From positions 62,001-126,000 of the forward strand of contig JAJEJG010000013.1 in NCBI GenBank assembly GCA_022828225.1: a stretch of 64,000 bases of DNA, read 5' to 3'. The stretch's first letter is position 1; each line of letters opens with the position of its first letter. A program made the position numbers and the translations under genes. Below the pieces are notes generated by a model. It ran no database searches. It was not told the DNA's origin and saw only the letters and a program-made list of their open reading frames with translations. Origin of the DNA: Nitrospirales bacterium (lineage in GTDB: Bacteria; Nitrospirota; Nitrospiria; Nitrospirales; UBA8639). Below, in pieces: positions 15,725-25,567 of the stretch.

Positions 15725-16516
15725 ATGCTCTCCAAAAATTCCAAACAACGACTTGACGAAGTGCTGGTCAAGCGTCAGTTGGCCGGAAGCCGGGAGCAAG
15801 CGCAACGAATGATCCTGGCGGGATTGGTCACCGTCGATGGGACCCGCGTGGAAAAGCGGGCGACACTCGTGTCGGGACAAGCGGCCATTGCCGTGGAAGG
15901 GCCCGCGAGTCCTTTTGTCAGCCGGGGCGGTGAAAAACTTGCGCCCGCGTTGGACGCCTTTTCCGTGCACGTCGTGGACCGGATCGTCCTGGACGTCGGA
16001 GCGTCGACCGGCGGTTTCACGGATTGTCTTCTCCGGCACGGGGCTGGCCGGGTTTATGCCGTAGACGTGGGGTACGGGCAATTGGATTGGAATCTCAGAA
16101 ACGATCCACGCGTCGTTGTTCTCGAGCGACGGAACATTCGGCATCTCGACCGCGCTTCCGTGCCCGAGCCCATTCAACTGGCCGTCATTGACGTCTCCTT
16201 TATTTCGCTCCGCTTGGTGTTGCCTTGTGTGGTGAAATTTTTGGCACCCGGTGCGGCGGTCGTTGCCCTGGTCAAGCCACAGTTTGAAGCCGGCATCAAA
16301 CAGGTGGGACGGGGTGGCGTGGTCCGGGACGACGGGGTCCGGCAGGACGTGGCGCGGCGTATCCGGGAGATGGCGCAACAATTGGGATTTGAGTGTCTCG
16401 GCCTTTTCGATTCCCCCGTGCAAGGGAAAAAAGGGAATCGCGAAATTTTTCTGGGTCTGCGATGGACCGTCGCGGATTCGGCGAGTGCGTGCCCGCAACC
16501 TGAGGACAGGCCATGA
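15725..16516 (+). CDS. tlyA: TlyA family rRNA 2'-O-methyltransferase / hemolysin A-like
   Basis: An N-terminal S4 RNA-binding domain (about residues 5-65: RLDEVLVKRQLAGSREQAQRMI) is joined to an FtsJ-like Rossmann methyltransferase with the SAM motif LDVGASTGGFTDCLL. Homologues 2'-O-methylate 16S and 23S rRNA. ATG 15725 is preferred over a TTG one codon earlier. The stop overlaps the next ATG by 4 bp. Confidence 0.92.
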   Translation: MLSKNSKQRLDEVLVKRQLAGSREQAQRMILAGLVTVDGTRVEKRATLVSGQAAIAVEGPASPFVSRGGEKLAPALDAFSVHVVDRIVLDVGASTGGFTDCLLRHGAGRVYAVDVGYGQLDWNLRNDPRVVVLERRNIRHLDRASVPEPIQLAVIDVSFISLRLVLPCVVKFLAPGAAVVALVKPQFEAGIKQVGRGGVVRDDGVRQDVARRIREMAQQLGFECLGLFDSPVQGKKGNREIFLGLRWTVADSASACPQPEDRP

Positions 16517-17436
16517 ACATCTTGGTGACGGGCGGTGCGGGATTTATCGGGTCTCATATTGTGGATCAGTTTGTGGGGGAAGGACATCGTGTCTCCGTGA
16601 TCGATGATCTCTCTACGGGGAAACGCAAGCAGGTTCACCGCAATGCCGTCTTCTATAAAGGGAACGTGTGCGATCCACGAATAGAAAAGGTGTTTCTCAA
16701 GGAACGTCCCGTGGTGATCGTGCACATGGCCGCTCAAATGAACGTCCGGAAGTCTACGGAGGATCCCGTATTCGATGCGGAAGTGAATATCATCGGCACG
16801 CTTCAACTTCTGAAGTTGGCCGTCCGGCACGGCGCCAGAAAAATACTGTTTGCTTCTTCCGGGGGCACGGTCTACGGAGAACAGGAGGTGTTCCCGGTTT
16901 CAGAAGCTCATCCGACGCGCCCGTTGTCCCCATACGGGGTCAGTAAACTCACCTGCGAACACTACCTTGAGTACTATCGCCGCGTTGCCGGGCTGCAATA
17001 CGTTGCCCTGCGGTTAGCCAACGTGTATGGCCCGCGACAAAATGCCGACGGCGAAGCCGGCGTGATCGCGATTTTCACGCAAAACATGTTGAGGGGTGAA
17101 CAACCCCGGATACACGGGAATGGCTTTCAAACGCGGGATTACGTCTACGTTGGAGACGTGGTGGAAGCGGTGCGGGAAGTATTCCTTCAACCGGTAGAAG
17201 GCATCTTCAACGTCGGAACCGGGACCGAGACGACGGTCAATGAGATCTTCGCCAGGCTGAAGGAATTGACGAACTCGCCATGTCAGGAAATCCACGGTCC
17301 CGCGAAAAAAGGCGAGCAACTGCGCAGTGTGCTCGATGCGAGCAAACTGGAGAAAGAGACGGCGTGGGCGCACGCCGTGTCCCTCTCGGAAGGCTTGGAT
17401 GAAACGGTGAAATTTTTTCAGCAGCAGAAGCGTTGA
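16513..17436 (+). CDS. NAD-dependent sugar-nucleotide epimerase (GalE-like SDR)
   Basis: An extended short-chain dehydrogenase of 307 aa. The NAD-binding TGGAGFIGSH motif is at residues 6-15, and the active-site YxxxK is YGVSK (Tyr141, Lys145), with SSGG-TVYG upstream supplying the Ser/Thr. The RLANVYGPRQ segment is typical of UDP-glucose 4-epimerases and related nucleotide-sugar enzymes. It probably makes a precursor for LPS or exopolysaccharide; the exact substrate cannot be told. ATGA overlap with tlyA. Confidence 0.85.
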   Translation: MNILVTGGAGFIGSHIVDQFVGEGHRVSVIDDLSTGKRKQVHRNAVFYKGNVCDPRIEKVFLKERPVVIVHMAAQMNVRKSTEDPVFDAEVNIIGTLQLLKLAVRHGARKILFASSGGTVYGEQEVFPVSEAHPTRPLSPYGVSKLTCEHYLEYYRRVAGLQYVALRLANVYGPRQNADGEAGVIAIFTQNMLRGEQPRIHGNGFQTRDYVYVGDVVEAVREVFLQPVEGIFNVGTGTETTVNEIFARLKELTNSPCQEIHGPAKKGEQLRSVLDASKLEKETAWAHAVSLSEGLDETVKFFQQQKR

Positions 17437-17450
17437 CGCTTCAGTGATGA

Positions 17451-17771
17451 TCAATAGCGCGGAACCGAGTGGTCGATTTCAACGGACCAGGCGTCAATGC
17501 CCCCGATCAGGTTTTTCACGTTGGAGAACCCTTGCTGGAGCAGGAATCCCACGGCATCGGCGCTACGCATGCCTTTATGACACAAGGCCACGATTTCATC
17601 GGCCGGGTCGAGTTGATTGAGCGATTGGGGTAACGTACCCAAGGGAATGAGGGTGGACCCTTCAATCTTGGCCATGGAAAATTCATGCGGTTCCCGGACA
17701 TCCAATAAGAACACTTTGTCCCCTTTATCCAAGCGACCCTTCAGTTCTTGCACGGTAATGGTATAACTCAT
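17451..17771 (-). CDS. Rhodanese-like sulfurtransferase
   Basis: Single-domain rhodanese (106 aa, cytosolic). The start at 17771 is set by a near-perfect AAAGGAGGT ribosome-binding site; the longer frame upstream runs through a repeat and is rejected. FLLDVREPHEF is the conserved CH2A region, and the active-site loop is CHKGMRS with Cys64. It resembles GlpE/PspE-type persulfide carriers. It is convergent with the epimerase, with only 14 nt between the stops. Confidence 0.9.
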   Translation of the reverse strand: MSYTITVQELKGRLDKGDKVFLLDVREPHEFSMAKIEGSTLIPLGTLPQSLNQLDPADEIVALCHKGMRSADAVGFLLQQGFSNVKNLIGGIDAWSVEIDHSVPRY

Positions 17772-17835
17772 CTGCGGACCTCCTTTAAAAAAATATGATA
17801 GTCTTGGCAGTGAGTCGGTGTCAATTCGCGGGCTG

Positions 17836-17875
17836 CCCCCTCTCCCCCACGAGAGAGAGGGCTGGGGTGAGGGGG
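17836..17875 (+). repeat. Family-A repeat between rhodanese and asnS
   Basis: CCCCCTCTCCCCCACGAG, then an AGAGAGGG stem and GCTGGGGTGAGGGGG arm. It lies in the divergent intergenic region. The stem is slightly degraded (GAGAGAGAGGG) compared with the copies at 2349 and 22534. Confidence 0.85.
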
Positions 17876-17933
17876 AAATGGGCATCGAGATGATCGAGTC
17901 GTTCCATCGCCGGACAAAGACTTGGACACTGGT

Positions 17934-19232
17934 ATGAGTATCCCAATCGTATCTATCTCTCGTATTGCTGAAATGGTCGGGAAGGAAGTCCGTCTCCGGG
18001 GATGGGTTCGGCATCATCGATCGAGCGGCAAACTCCAGTTTCTGACGCTTCGGGACGGGGCCGGGGAGCTACAGGCCATTTTGAGCAAGGGGACCCTGGG
18101 AGATGAACAATTCAGTCTCGCGGCTCACCTGACGCAGGAATCCTCCTTGACGGTCACCGGCGTCCCTCGTGCGGAGTCCCGGGCTCCGGGGGGGTACGAA
18201 ATAGAGGTGACCGCACTTGAGATCATTCACCTCGCCGAACCGTTTCCCGTACAACCCAAAGAGCATGGCGTCGGATTTCTGATGGATCACCGCCATCTCT
18301 GGCTTCGTTCGACCCGGCAACAGGCGATCCTCAAAATTCGGCACGCGATCATCAAAGCCTGCAGGGACTTTTTCGACGAACGGGAATTTGTCCTGATCGA
18401 CGCACCCATATTTACGCCGAACGCGTGCGAAGGCACGACCACGCTTTTTCAAACGCAATACTTTGAGGACACGGCTTACTTGACGCAAAGCGGGCAATTA
18501 TACGGGGAAGCGGCCGCAGCGGCTTTCGGAAAAGTGTATTGCTTCGGGCCGACGTTTCGGGCTGAGCAATCCAAGACCCGCCGGCACTTGATGGAGTTCT
18601 GGATGGTGGAGCCTGAAGTGGCCTTTGCGGAATTACCCGACGCGATGGACCTGGCGGAGGCGTTCGTAGCGATGGTGGTGGAACGGGTGCTGGAGAACTG
18701 CCGGAACGAATTGGAGGTGCTGGAACGCGACGTATCCAAATTGGAAGCGGTTGTCCCGCCTTTTCCGCGACTGACCTATGATGAAGCGATCCTGCGCTTG
18801 CAGAACCTCGGTTCGTCGATCGAGGAAGGCGAGGATTTCGGGGCGGAGGATGAAACCGTCCTGTCCAAGCAGTTCGACAAACCCGTCCTGGTGCACCGGT
18901 ATCCCGCCAAGATCAAGGCCTTTTATATGCAACCCGACCCGGACAATCCCGACCGGGCGCTGTGTATGGACATGTTGGCTCCGGAAGGGTACGGCGAAAT
19001 CATCGGGGGCGGGCAACGCATTCATGATTACGGGACGTTAGCCGCACGCCTCCAGGACCACCAACTGGTGGTGGAAGCCTTCCGGTGGTACCTGGACCTG
19101 CGGCGCTACGGGTCCGTCCCCCATGCCGGGTTCGGCATGGGCATCGAACGCGCCGTGGCCTGGATGTGCGGCCTTCCGCACGTGCGTGAAACCATTCCCT
19201 TCCCGCGCATGCTGTACCGCCTGTACCCCTAG
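17934..19232 (+). CDS. asnS: Asparaginyl-tRNA synthetase
   Basis: Class IIb synthetase that charges tRNA-Asn, 432 aa from ATG 17934. An N-terminal OB anticodon-binding domain ([24 protein letters not shown]) leads to the catalytic core with motif 2 ([24 protein letters not shown]) and motif 3 ([13 protein letters not shown]). These carry the AsnRS rather than AspRS or LysRS spelling. The ribosome-binding site is weak. There is no adjacent terminator; the dcw promoter begins 150 nt downstream. Confidence 0.95.
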   Translation: MSIPIVSISRIAEMVGKEVRLRGWVRHHRSSGKLQFLTLRDGAGELQAILSKGTLGDEQFSLAAHLTQESSLTVTGVPRAESRAPGGYEIEVTALEIIHLAEPFPVQPKEHGVGFLMDHRHLWLRSTRQQAILKIRHAIIKACRDFFDEREFVLIDAPIFTPNACEGTTTLFQTQYFEDTAYLTQSGQLYGEAAAAAFGKVYCFGPTFRAEQSKTRRHLMEFWMVEPEVAFAELPDAMDLAEAFVAMVVERVLENCRNELEVLERDVSKLEAVVPPFPRLTYDEAILRLQNLGSSIEEGEDFGAEDETVLSKQFDKPVLVHRYPAKIKAFYMQPDPDNPDRALCMDMLAPEGYGEIIGGGQRIHDYGTLAARLQDHQLVVEAFRWYLDLRRYGSVPHAGFGMGIERAVAWMCGLPHVRETIPFPRMLYRLYP

Positions 19233-19381
19233 GCCGGATGAGCCCCATTCCTGGCTGTTAACCGGGATGTTCTTTCCTGACATCTGCCGGAAGTCTGCTG
19301 CGTTAACCCAACGTAGAAAATCAGGACAGGAGACCCTTTCTGAGCAGGGTTTCGTCAATTTCAATAACTAGTTGATTTTGC

Positions 19382-19409
19382 TTGACAAAATTGTGAATAC
19401 GAGTATATT
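19382..19409 (+). promoter_or_regulatory. Promoter of the dcw cluster
   Basis: TTGACA (19382-19387), 16 nt, TATATT (19404-19409), in a locally AT-rich stretch between asnS and rsmH. Initiation would be near 19416, immediately before three AAAGTGG boxes. Confidence 0.65.
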
Positions 19410-19417
19410 TCACCCAT

Positions 19418-19444
19418 AAAGTGGAAAAAAGTGGAGGAAAGTGG
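19418..19444 (+). promoter_or_regulatory. Three MraZ-type operator boxes (AAAGTGG, 10-bp period)
   Basis: AAAGTGG occurs at 19418, 19428 and 19438, each separated by 3 nt. This is the AAAGTG(T/G)N3 triple repeat described for MraZ binding upstream of dcw clusters. It overlaps the predicted transcription start, which fits repression. No mraZ gene lies next to rsmH, its usual location, or elsewhere in the window. Confidence 0.75.
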
Positions 19445-19471
19445 AATTAAACAGGGGTAATGTAGGAATAA

Positions 19472-20404
19472 TTGGATAATCTGATTCATGTTCCGGTGTT
19501 ATTAGAGGAGGTTTTGACCTGGTTACGACCGCGTAAACAAGGGTGTTACTTGGATTGCACTATAGGCATGGGAGGGACGGCAGAGCAGATCCTGAAGGTG
19601 AGCGAACCCGACGGCATCCTCATCGGGATCGACCGGGACCCTCAGGCGATTGCCCATGCACAGACAAGGTTTGAAGCCTACGGGTCCAGGATCCAGTTGT
19701 TTTGTGAAAATTTTCAACGTGTGAAATCGGTCATGAACCTAGCCAACAGGGAACGCGCAGACGGTATTCTGTTCGATTTGGGTGTGTCGTCGGCGCAATT
19801 GGATCAGCCGGAGCGAGGGCTGAGTTTTCAACAGGACGGTCCCTTGGATATGCGGATGAATCCCACTTGCGGTCACACGGCTGAAGACCTCGTCAACACA
19901 CTGCCTGAAACGCAGTTGGCTCGGATCATCCATGAGTTGGGGGAAGAACGCTATTCCCGGCGGATTGCGCGGGCCATCGTGCGGGTTCGCCGTCAATCCC
20001 CTTTACGGGGCACGATGGATTTGTCTCGGGTGATCAGAGAATCCGTCCCCCGGTCTTACCGGTCCGGACGCCTTCATCCTGCGACCCGGACCTTTCAAGC
20101 GTTTCGGATGGCAGTCAATGATGAATTGGGCTCGCTGCAAACCGGGCTCGACGAGGTGATCGACGTTCTGGCCCCGGGAGGTCGACTGTGTGTGATTTCG
20201 TTTCACTCGCTGGAAGATCGTGTGGTGAAACAGACGTTTCGTCGCTTGGCTCTCGAGGCTCCGGATCAATGGACCATCCTGACGAAGAAACCCGTTTCCC
20301 CTTCCCTGCAAGAGCGTCGTGCCAATCCCCGCGCGCGTAGCGCGAAGTTGCGAGTTCTTGAACGAAAGCCCGGGTGGGGAGACGAACAACGAGGTCACGC
20401 ATGA
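19472..20404 (+). CDS. rsmH: 16S rRNA (cytosine1402-N4)-methyltransferase
   Basis: Formerly MraW; methylates C1402 in the ribosomal P site. 310 aa, TTG start at 19472 with a weak GGAA upstream; the next residues HVPVLLEEVL are the expected N-terminus. The SAM-binding motif is DCTIGMGGTAEQIL, with FDLGVSSAQLD and QAFRMAVNDELG also conserved. First gene of the dcw cluster here; its TGA overlaps the ftsL ATG. Confidence 0.97.
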   Translation: MDNLIHVPVLLEEVLTWLRPRKQGCYLDCTIGMGGTAEQILKVSEPDGILIGIDRDPQAIAHAQTRFEAYGSRIQLFCENFQRVKSVMNLANRERADGILFDLGVSSAQLDQPERGLSFQQDGPLDMRMNPTCGHTAEDLVNTLPETQLARIIHELGEERYSRRIARAIVRVRRQSPLRGTMDLSRVIRESVPRSYRSGRLHPATRTFQAFRMAVNDELGSLQTGLDEVIDVLAPGGRLCVISFHSLEDRVVKQTFRRLALEAPDQWTILTKKPVSPSLQERRANPRARSAKLRVLERKPGWGDEQRGHA

Positions 20405-20733
20405 GGTGGGTTCTCTGGTCCTTGTTGGTAGTGAGCGTGAGCGGAGTGCTCCTGTTTTACGTGTGGGGAAAGGTCGACGTCGTACGAGTCGGGTATGAAC
20501 TGGACGCCTTGCTGAAGAAAAAAGCCGCCTTGACGCAGGAGCACGAACGATTGCAGGCCCGGTTGTCTCAGTTGACGGCACCCGAGCGAATTGCCTTGGA
20601 GGCCGGCGATAAACTGGGGATGAAACCTCCGGGCGCCCGGCAAGTGGTGTTGGTCCCGAGCCACCCGGAGGACGGAACGCCGAGCGATGGACCCGAGCCG
20701 CCGCTTCGCTTGGCTCGGCAAACGGGAGAATGA
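20401..20733 (+). CDS. ftsL: Cell division protein FtsL
   Basis: A bitopic membrane protein of the FtsQLB complex. ATG 20401 gives a short cytoplasmic tip, one membrane helix (residues 4-22) and a periplasmic coiled coil (ELDALLKKKAALTQEHERLQARLSQL), then a family-like LGMKPPGARQVVLV end. The assignment rests on architecture and position between rsmH and ftsI, because FtsL sequences diverge fast. The C-terminal 25 residues are low-complexity. Confidence 0.85.
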   Translation: MRWVLWSLLVVSVSGVLLFYVWGKVDVVRVGYELDALLKKKAALTQEHERLQARLSQLTAPERIALEAGDKLGMKPPGARQVVLVPSHPEDGTPSDGPEPPLRLARQTGE

Positions 20734-22484
20734 CGATGAACCGGTCATTCACGAAAGAGGAAGTCAAAGCAGCCGGAGAGGGGACCGGACGACGGGCTTT
20801 CATTGGTCTGTGTTTCCTGTTCGGGTTCATCATTCTGTTCCTGCGTTTTGGCTACCTGCAGGTCCTTCAAGCGGAAACGATGAAACTGAAAGCCCGTCAG
20901 CAGCACGAGAAGCCTATCACCTTGGCTTCCAACCGTGGCGCCATTGTGGACCGGCAAGGGAAACCGCTGGCCTTGAATCTGGACGTGTCGTCCGTCTATG
21001 CCACGCCGTCCTCCATTGACGACCCTGCCGGGGTTGCGCACCAACTCACACAGGTGCTGGGCGTTCCACGAGAGCCTCTGGAAAAGCGCTTGCGGGCCGA
21101 ACGGGATTTCGTGTGGGTTCAGCGAAAAATTGAGGATGCGCAGGTCAAACGGCTGAACGATCTGGACCTTCCCGGGATTGACGTCGTGGTGGAATCGCGT
21201 CGCTTTTATCCCAAGGGGACGTTATTGGCCCATGTCCTGGGATTCGCGGGAATCGACAGTCAAGGCCTTGAAGGGCTCGAAAACGGATATGACAAGCACC
21301 TTCGCGGCCAGGTGCGCCAAGTGGTGTTGCAGCAGGACGCGCTGGGACGAATCATCATTCCCGAAAACCGGCGGAAACCTCAGCCTCTGTCCGGCCATGC
21401 GATCTCCCTGACCATCGATGAAGTCATTCAGTATATGGCGGAGGAAGCTTTGGACCAAGCCGTCCAAGCCACCAAGGCGCGGGGCGGGGCCGTTCTGGTC
21501 ATGGTCCCCAAAACCGGCCAGATGTTGGCTTGGGCCCTTCGTCCCACGTTTGACCCGAATCATATCCCCCAGGCGTCACCCGAACAGTGGAGGAACCGCG
21601 GCGTGACGGATCCCTACGAACCGGGCTCGACCCTCAAGGTCATTCTGGCCGCCGCCGCCCTGGAAACGAATAGCATTACCCCCGATACCTTGCTGTATGC
21701 GGGTGATGGTGAGGTTCCGATCAGTGGGACCGTGATCCATGACCATGAAAAAGCCGGGTGGTTGACGTTTCGTGAAGCCGTCCAGCGATCCAGCAACGTG
21801 GCCTTCGTGAAGATGTCGTGGGATTTGGGGAAAGAACAAGTCTATCAGTTCTTGCGCACGTTCGGCTTTGGTGAAAAAACGGGAATCGATCTTCCGGGAG
21901 AATCCATCGGCATCCTGAGACGTCCGGACCAGTGGAGTCTGCGGACGCTCCCGTCACTAGCCATCGGGCAGGAAATTGCCGTGACGCCGTTGCAGCTCCT
22001 GACGGCCGTGTCGGCCATTGCCAACGAGGGTTGGCTGATGAAGCCGTTTCTGGTTCGGGAAATTTCCGATCAACAAGGAAGGAGCGTCTGGGAGCACGTT
22101 CCCCATATTCGCCGCCGGCCCATTAGCGCCGAGACCGCTAAAACCGTCACGGATCTCCTGGTCAACGTGGTGGAGCGAGGGACGGGGAAACGCGCGGCCG
22201 TCCCGGGCTACCGGGTGGCCGGCAAGACCGGAACGGCGCAGAAGGTCGATTCTGAAACGGGCACGTATTCGTCCACTAAATTCGTGGGATCGTTCGTCGG
22301 ATTCGTCCCTGCGGATGACCCTCAGCTCGCCATATTAGTGGTGATCGACGAACCGCAAGGCCCGGCTTGGGGAGGGGTGGTGGCGGCGCCGGTATTTCGG
22401 AAAGTGGCGGAGCAGGCGCTCAGATATTTGAGCGTGGCTCCCGGCGATGAATCCCGGATGGTGGCGTCCCGGTCTTCATCATAG
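20730..22484 (+). CDS. ftsI: Division-specific peptidoglycan transpeptidase FtsI (PBP3)
   Basis: An inner-membrane-anchored class B penicillin-binding protein, 584 aa. An N-terminal membrane helix (about 22-43) is followed by the pedestal domain with RGAIVDRQGKPLA. The transpeptidase motifs are STLK (Ser300 nucleophile), SSN (354-356) and KTGTAQK (Lys499). The ATG overlaps the ftsL stop. The C-terminus is short, with no PASTA domain, consistent with FtsI rather than a Spo-type PBP. Confidence 0.95.
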   Translation: MTMNRSFTKEEVKAAGEGTGRRAFIGLCFLFGFIILFLRFGYLQVLQAETMKLKARQQHEKPITLASNRGAIVDRQGKPLALNLDVSSVYATPSSIDDPAGVAHQLTQVLGVPREPLEKRLRAERDFVWVQRKIEDAQVKRLNDLDLPGIDVVVESRRFYPKGTLLAHVLGFAGIDSQGLEGLENGYDKHLRGQVRQVVLQQDALGRIIIPENRRKPQPLSGHAISLTIDEVIQYMAEEALDQAVQATKARGGAVLVMVPKTGQMLAWALRPTFDPNHIPQASPEQWRNRGVTDPYEPGSTLKVILAAAALETNSITPDTLLYAGDGEVPISGTVIHDHEKAGWLTFREAVQRSSNVAFVKMSWDLGKEQVYQFLRTFGFGEKTGIDLPGESIGILRRPDQWSLRTLPSLAIGQEIAVTPLQLLTAVSAIANEGWLMKPFLVREISDQQGRSVWEHVPHIRRRPISAETAKTVTDLLVNVVERGTGKRAAVPGYRVAGKTGTAQKVDSETGTYSSTKFVGSFVGFVPADDPQLAILVVIDEPQGPAWGGVVAAPVFRKVAEQALRYLSVAPGDESRMVASRSSS

Positions 22485-22487
22485 CCT

Positions 22488-22573
22488 CTACCTCCCCTTA
22501 CCCCTCCTTACAAAGGAGGGGAATGAAGGAGTGCCCCCTCTCCCCCACGAGGGAGAGGGCTGGGGTGAGGGGG
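22488..22573. repeat. Family-B and family-A repeats side by side
   Basis: A reverse-oriented family-B unit (22488-22521) is followed 12 nt later by a forward family-A unit (22534-22573). They fill most of the 121-nt gap between ftsI and murE, the only sizeable gap inside the dcw cluster before ftsA-ftsZ. Confidence 0.85.
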
Positions 22574-22605
22574 AAATTGTCAACGAATGACCGAGTACGT
22601 ACAGG

Positions 22606-24120
22606 ATGACGTTAGCGACGTTATTGCTGCCCATCGACGTGGTCAGCACGACGGGCAATCTTGACGTGGAACTGTCCGGGATCACGGATGATTCACGGGA
22701 AGTCACACCAGGCAGTTTGTTTGTCGCTGTCAAAGGGCAGCAGGTCGATGGTCATGCGTTTATCGATCAGGTATATCGGCAACAGATAGGGGGCGTCGTG
22801 GTTCAAGCACCGTTTCAAGCTCCATCCCACGTCAGGAAACAAGGCGGACCAGCCTGGATCGAAGTCGAAGATTCCAGGAAAGCGCTCGGTCAGTTGGCCG
22901 CGAAGTTCTTTCAGCATCCCTCCCAAGCCTTATCTATGGTCGGGGTAACGGGAACGAACGGTAAAACCACGGTGGCACACGCGAGTCAGGCGATCCTGGA
23001 GCATGGCGGCCTTCGGACGGGTCTCATGGGCACGGTGGGCTATCACGTCGGCGCCGAGTCCCAGGCCGCCAGTCATACGACGCCGGGTGCGATTCCGTTG
23101 CAGGCGTTTTTGCATCGTATGGTGGGCGCGGGTCTGGATACCGCGGTTTTGGAAGTTTCCTCGCACGCCTTGGCCCTGGACCGGGTCGAAGGCTGTGAAT
23201 TCGACGTGGCGGTCTTCACGAATCTGACCCAGGACCATTTGGATTTCCACGAGACGATGGAGTCCTATTATCACGCGAAATCCCGTCTGTTCCGGGAATT
23301 CGTCGTCCCCGCGGCCAAGACGGGGCCTAAACGGGCAGTCATCAATATTGACGATGCATGGGGCGTCCGGTTGCACGCCGAGACCCCGGTGCCGGTCTGG
23401 ACGTATGCTCTGCATCAGAGAGCGGATCTCCACGCGACGAACGTAAGTCTCTCGATGGAGGGCACCCGGTTTACCGCCCATACACCCTATGGCTCCTTGG
23501 ACATCGAAAGTGCCTTGGTCGGGGAACACAATGTCTCGAACTTGTTGGCGAGTATCGGCGTCGGTCTGGCCAGGGGCCTGTCACTCGAAGACGTCCGGGA
23601 AGCTATCCGGGCATTCCGTACGGTGCCGGGCCGGTTCGAACGGGTGGACGCGGGGCAGGCTTTCTCCGTGATCGTGGATTACGCCCATACGGAAGATGCA
23701 CTGGCCCGGCTCCTGGATGCCGCCCGGCAACTGCAACGGGAACGGATCATCACGGTCTTCGGATGCGGTGGCGATCGTGACGCGGGGAAACGACCGAACA
23801 TGGGACGAATCGCGGCTCAGCGCAGTGACGTGGTGTTCCTGACCTCGGACAATCCTCGCACCGAAGATCCCGAAGCGATCCTGCGCGATATTGAACAAGG
23901 CGTGCAGGGTCTTGCGGCGTCGGAACGGGCCGCGTCGTACGTGATCCCTGACCGTCGAGGGGCCATTCGGGCGGCGCTCCTTGAAGCCCGTCCGGGCGAC
24001 CTGGTGTTGATTGCCGGCAAAGGGCATGAAGATTATCAGATCATCGGCACGACGCGGTATCGTTTTGATGACCGGGAAGTGGTGCGTGAACTGTTGGCCG
24101 GACTGCCGGACGGGAAATAG
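22606..24120 (+). CDS. murE: UDP-MurNAc-L-Ala-D-Glu:meso-diaminopimelate ligase
   Basis: Adds the third residue to the peptidoglycan stem peptide. 504 aa. It has the ATP-binding loop GVTGTNGKTTVAH near residue 120, the central Mur-ligase segment VFTNLTQDHLDFHETMESYYHAKSRLF, and the C-terminal domain with DNPRTEDPEAI. The DNPR tetrapeptide is the signature of meso-diaminopimelate specificity. It starts soon after the repeat pair. Confidence 0.96.
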   Translation: MTLATLLLPIDVVSTTGNLDVELSGITDDSREVTPGSLFVAVKGQQVDGHAFIDQVYRQQIGGVVVQAPFQAPSHVRKQGGPAWIEVEDSRKALGQLAAKFFQHPSQALSMVGVTGTNGKTTVAHASQAILEHGGLRTGLMGTVGYHVGAESQAASHTTPGAIPLQAFLHRMVGAGLDTAVLEVSSHALALDRVEGCEFDVAVFTNLTQDHLDFHETMESYYHAKSRLFREFVVPAAKTGPKRAVINIDDAWGVRLHAETPVPVWTYALHQRADLHATNVSLSMEGTRFTAHTPYGSLDIESALVGEHNVSNLLASIGVGLARGLSLEDVREAIRAFRTVPGRFERVDAGQAFSVIVDYAHTEDALARLLDAARQLQRERIITVFGCGGDRDAGKRPNMGRIAAQRSDVVFLTSDNPRTEDPEAILRDIEQGVQGLAASERAASYVIPDRRGAIRAALLEARPGDLVLIAGKGHEDYQIIGTTRYRFDDREVVRELLAGLPDGK

Positions 24121-24131
24121 GCTCTCCGGCA

Positions 24132-25562
24132 ATGGCGCTGTTTACGGGGGACGAAGTGCTGGCTGCAACCGGTGGAACGTTACTGAAGGGCACGACGGGT
24201 CGTCTGGTTCAGCGTGTGTGCACCGATTCCCGGAAGGTACGCAAAGGCGATTTGTTCGTCGCGTTGAAAGGCGCGCGGTTTGACGGGCACCGCTTTATTG
24301 ATGAGGTCTTCACCCGTGGAGCCTATGGGGTCGTGGTTGAAGCGTTCCCGCGCCGGGTCAAGGTCGCCAAGCCCGTCCCGGCGAGGTCGGTTCCGTTCGT
24401 CGTCAAGGTTGCGGATTCCTTGAAAGCGTACCAGGACCTGGCGACCTTTCATCGAGCCCGTTTCGACATTCCCGTTGTGGCGGTGACGGGAAGCAACGGC
24501 AAAACCACCACGAAGGAGATGGTTGCGAAAACACTGTCGCAGCGCTGGCGCCTCAAGAAAACGGCGGGCAATTTGAATAATCGCATCGGCTTGCCGCAGA
24601 CGGTGCTCGGGTTGACCGCGGTCCACCGGGCGGCGGTATTGGAATTGGGCGTGGATGCCGAAGGGCAAACCACCCGGTTGGCGGAAATCGCCCGGCCGAC
24701 CGTCGGTCTCATCACGAACGTCGGTAACGACCATTTGGAATTCTTCGGCAGCGTCAAAGGGTCCGCCCGGGCTAAGGCCGAATTGTTGGCCCGTCTTCCT
24801 CGAGACGGCGCCGTCGTGTTGAATGCGGATGACCCGTATTTCGAGTTTTTCCGACGCCGCGCCCGTTGTGCGGTGGTTTCGTTCGGGTTCGGGGAGCAAG
24901 CGGACGTTCGCGGGAGTCACGTTCAGCGGCTAGACGCGCGGACCGAATTTCGTTGCCACGTGGCCGGACGTCGACGGTCGCATCGACTGTCGCTCCACGT
25001 GCATGGAACGCATAACGTGTCGAATGCCCTGGCCGCGATTGCGGTCGGTCACGTCCTGGGGCTGTCGGTCACGAGCATGGCAACCGGCTTGAGTCGATTT
25101 CGTCCCGTGGCCATGCGGTCCCAGGTTTCCTCCTGGCAGGGGATCACCGTGATTCAGGACTACTATAACGCGAACCCCGATTCCATGAAGGCGGCTGTGA
25201 CCCTGTTACGGGAATTGGGCGCCGGCCGCCGGACCGTGGCCGTGCTGGGAGACATGCTGGAGTTGGGATCGGAGACGAAGACCCTGCACAGGGAGGTCGG
25301 CGCTTTTGTCGCCGCCGGCCGCGTTTCATTGTTGGTGGCTTGTGGGGAGTTGGGCAGGGAAGTGGCTCGCGGGGCCTCTGCGGAGGGCATGGCCGCGTCG
25401 CTGATTTTCGAAGCCCGGCGCGTGGGCGACGCAGCGCGCATCCTCAAGAAGTTGGTTGAACCCGGAGACGTCGTTTTGCTGAAAGCCTCGAGGGCCATGC
25501 GGTTCGAGTGCCTGGCGGACGCGCTTCGACCGCAGCCCGGCACACGCATGAGGACAGGATAA
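24132..25562 (+). CDS. murF: UDP-MurNAc-tripeptide:D-Ala-D-Ala ligase
   Basis: Completes the UDP-MurNAc-pentapeptide. 476 aa. The N-terminal domain carries [15 protein letters not shown], the P-loop is [13 protein letters not shown] near residue 120, the central segment is [13 protein letters not shown], and the C-terminal domain has [13 protein letters not shown]. It starts 11 nt after murE. Confidence 0.96.
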   Translation: MALFTGDEVLAATGGTLLKGTTGRLVQRVCTDSRKVRKGDLFVALKGARFDGHRFIDEVFTRGAYGVVVEAFPRRVKVAKPVPARSVPFVVKVADSLKAYQDLATFHRARFDIPVVAVTGSNGKTTTKEMVAKTLSQRWRLKKTAGNLNNRIGLPQTVLGLTAVHRAAVLELGVDAEGQTTRLAEIARPTVGLITNVGNDHLEFFGSVKGSARAKAELLARLPRDGAVVLNADDPYFEFFRRRARCAVVSFGFGEQADVRGSHVQRLDARTEFRCHVAGRRRSHRLSLHVHGTHNVSNALAAIAVGHVLGLSVTSMATGLSRFRPVAMRSQVSSWQGITVIQDYYNANPDSMKAAVTLLRELGAGRRTVAVLGDMLELGSETKTLHREVGAFVAAGRVSLLVACGELGREVARGASAEGMAASLIFEARRVGDAARILKKLVEPGDVVLLKASRAMRFECLADALRPQPGTRMRTG

Positions 25563-25567
25563 AACAT

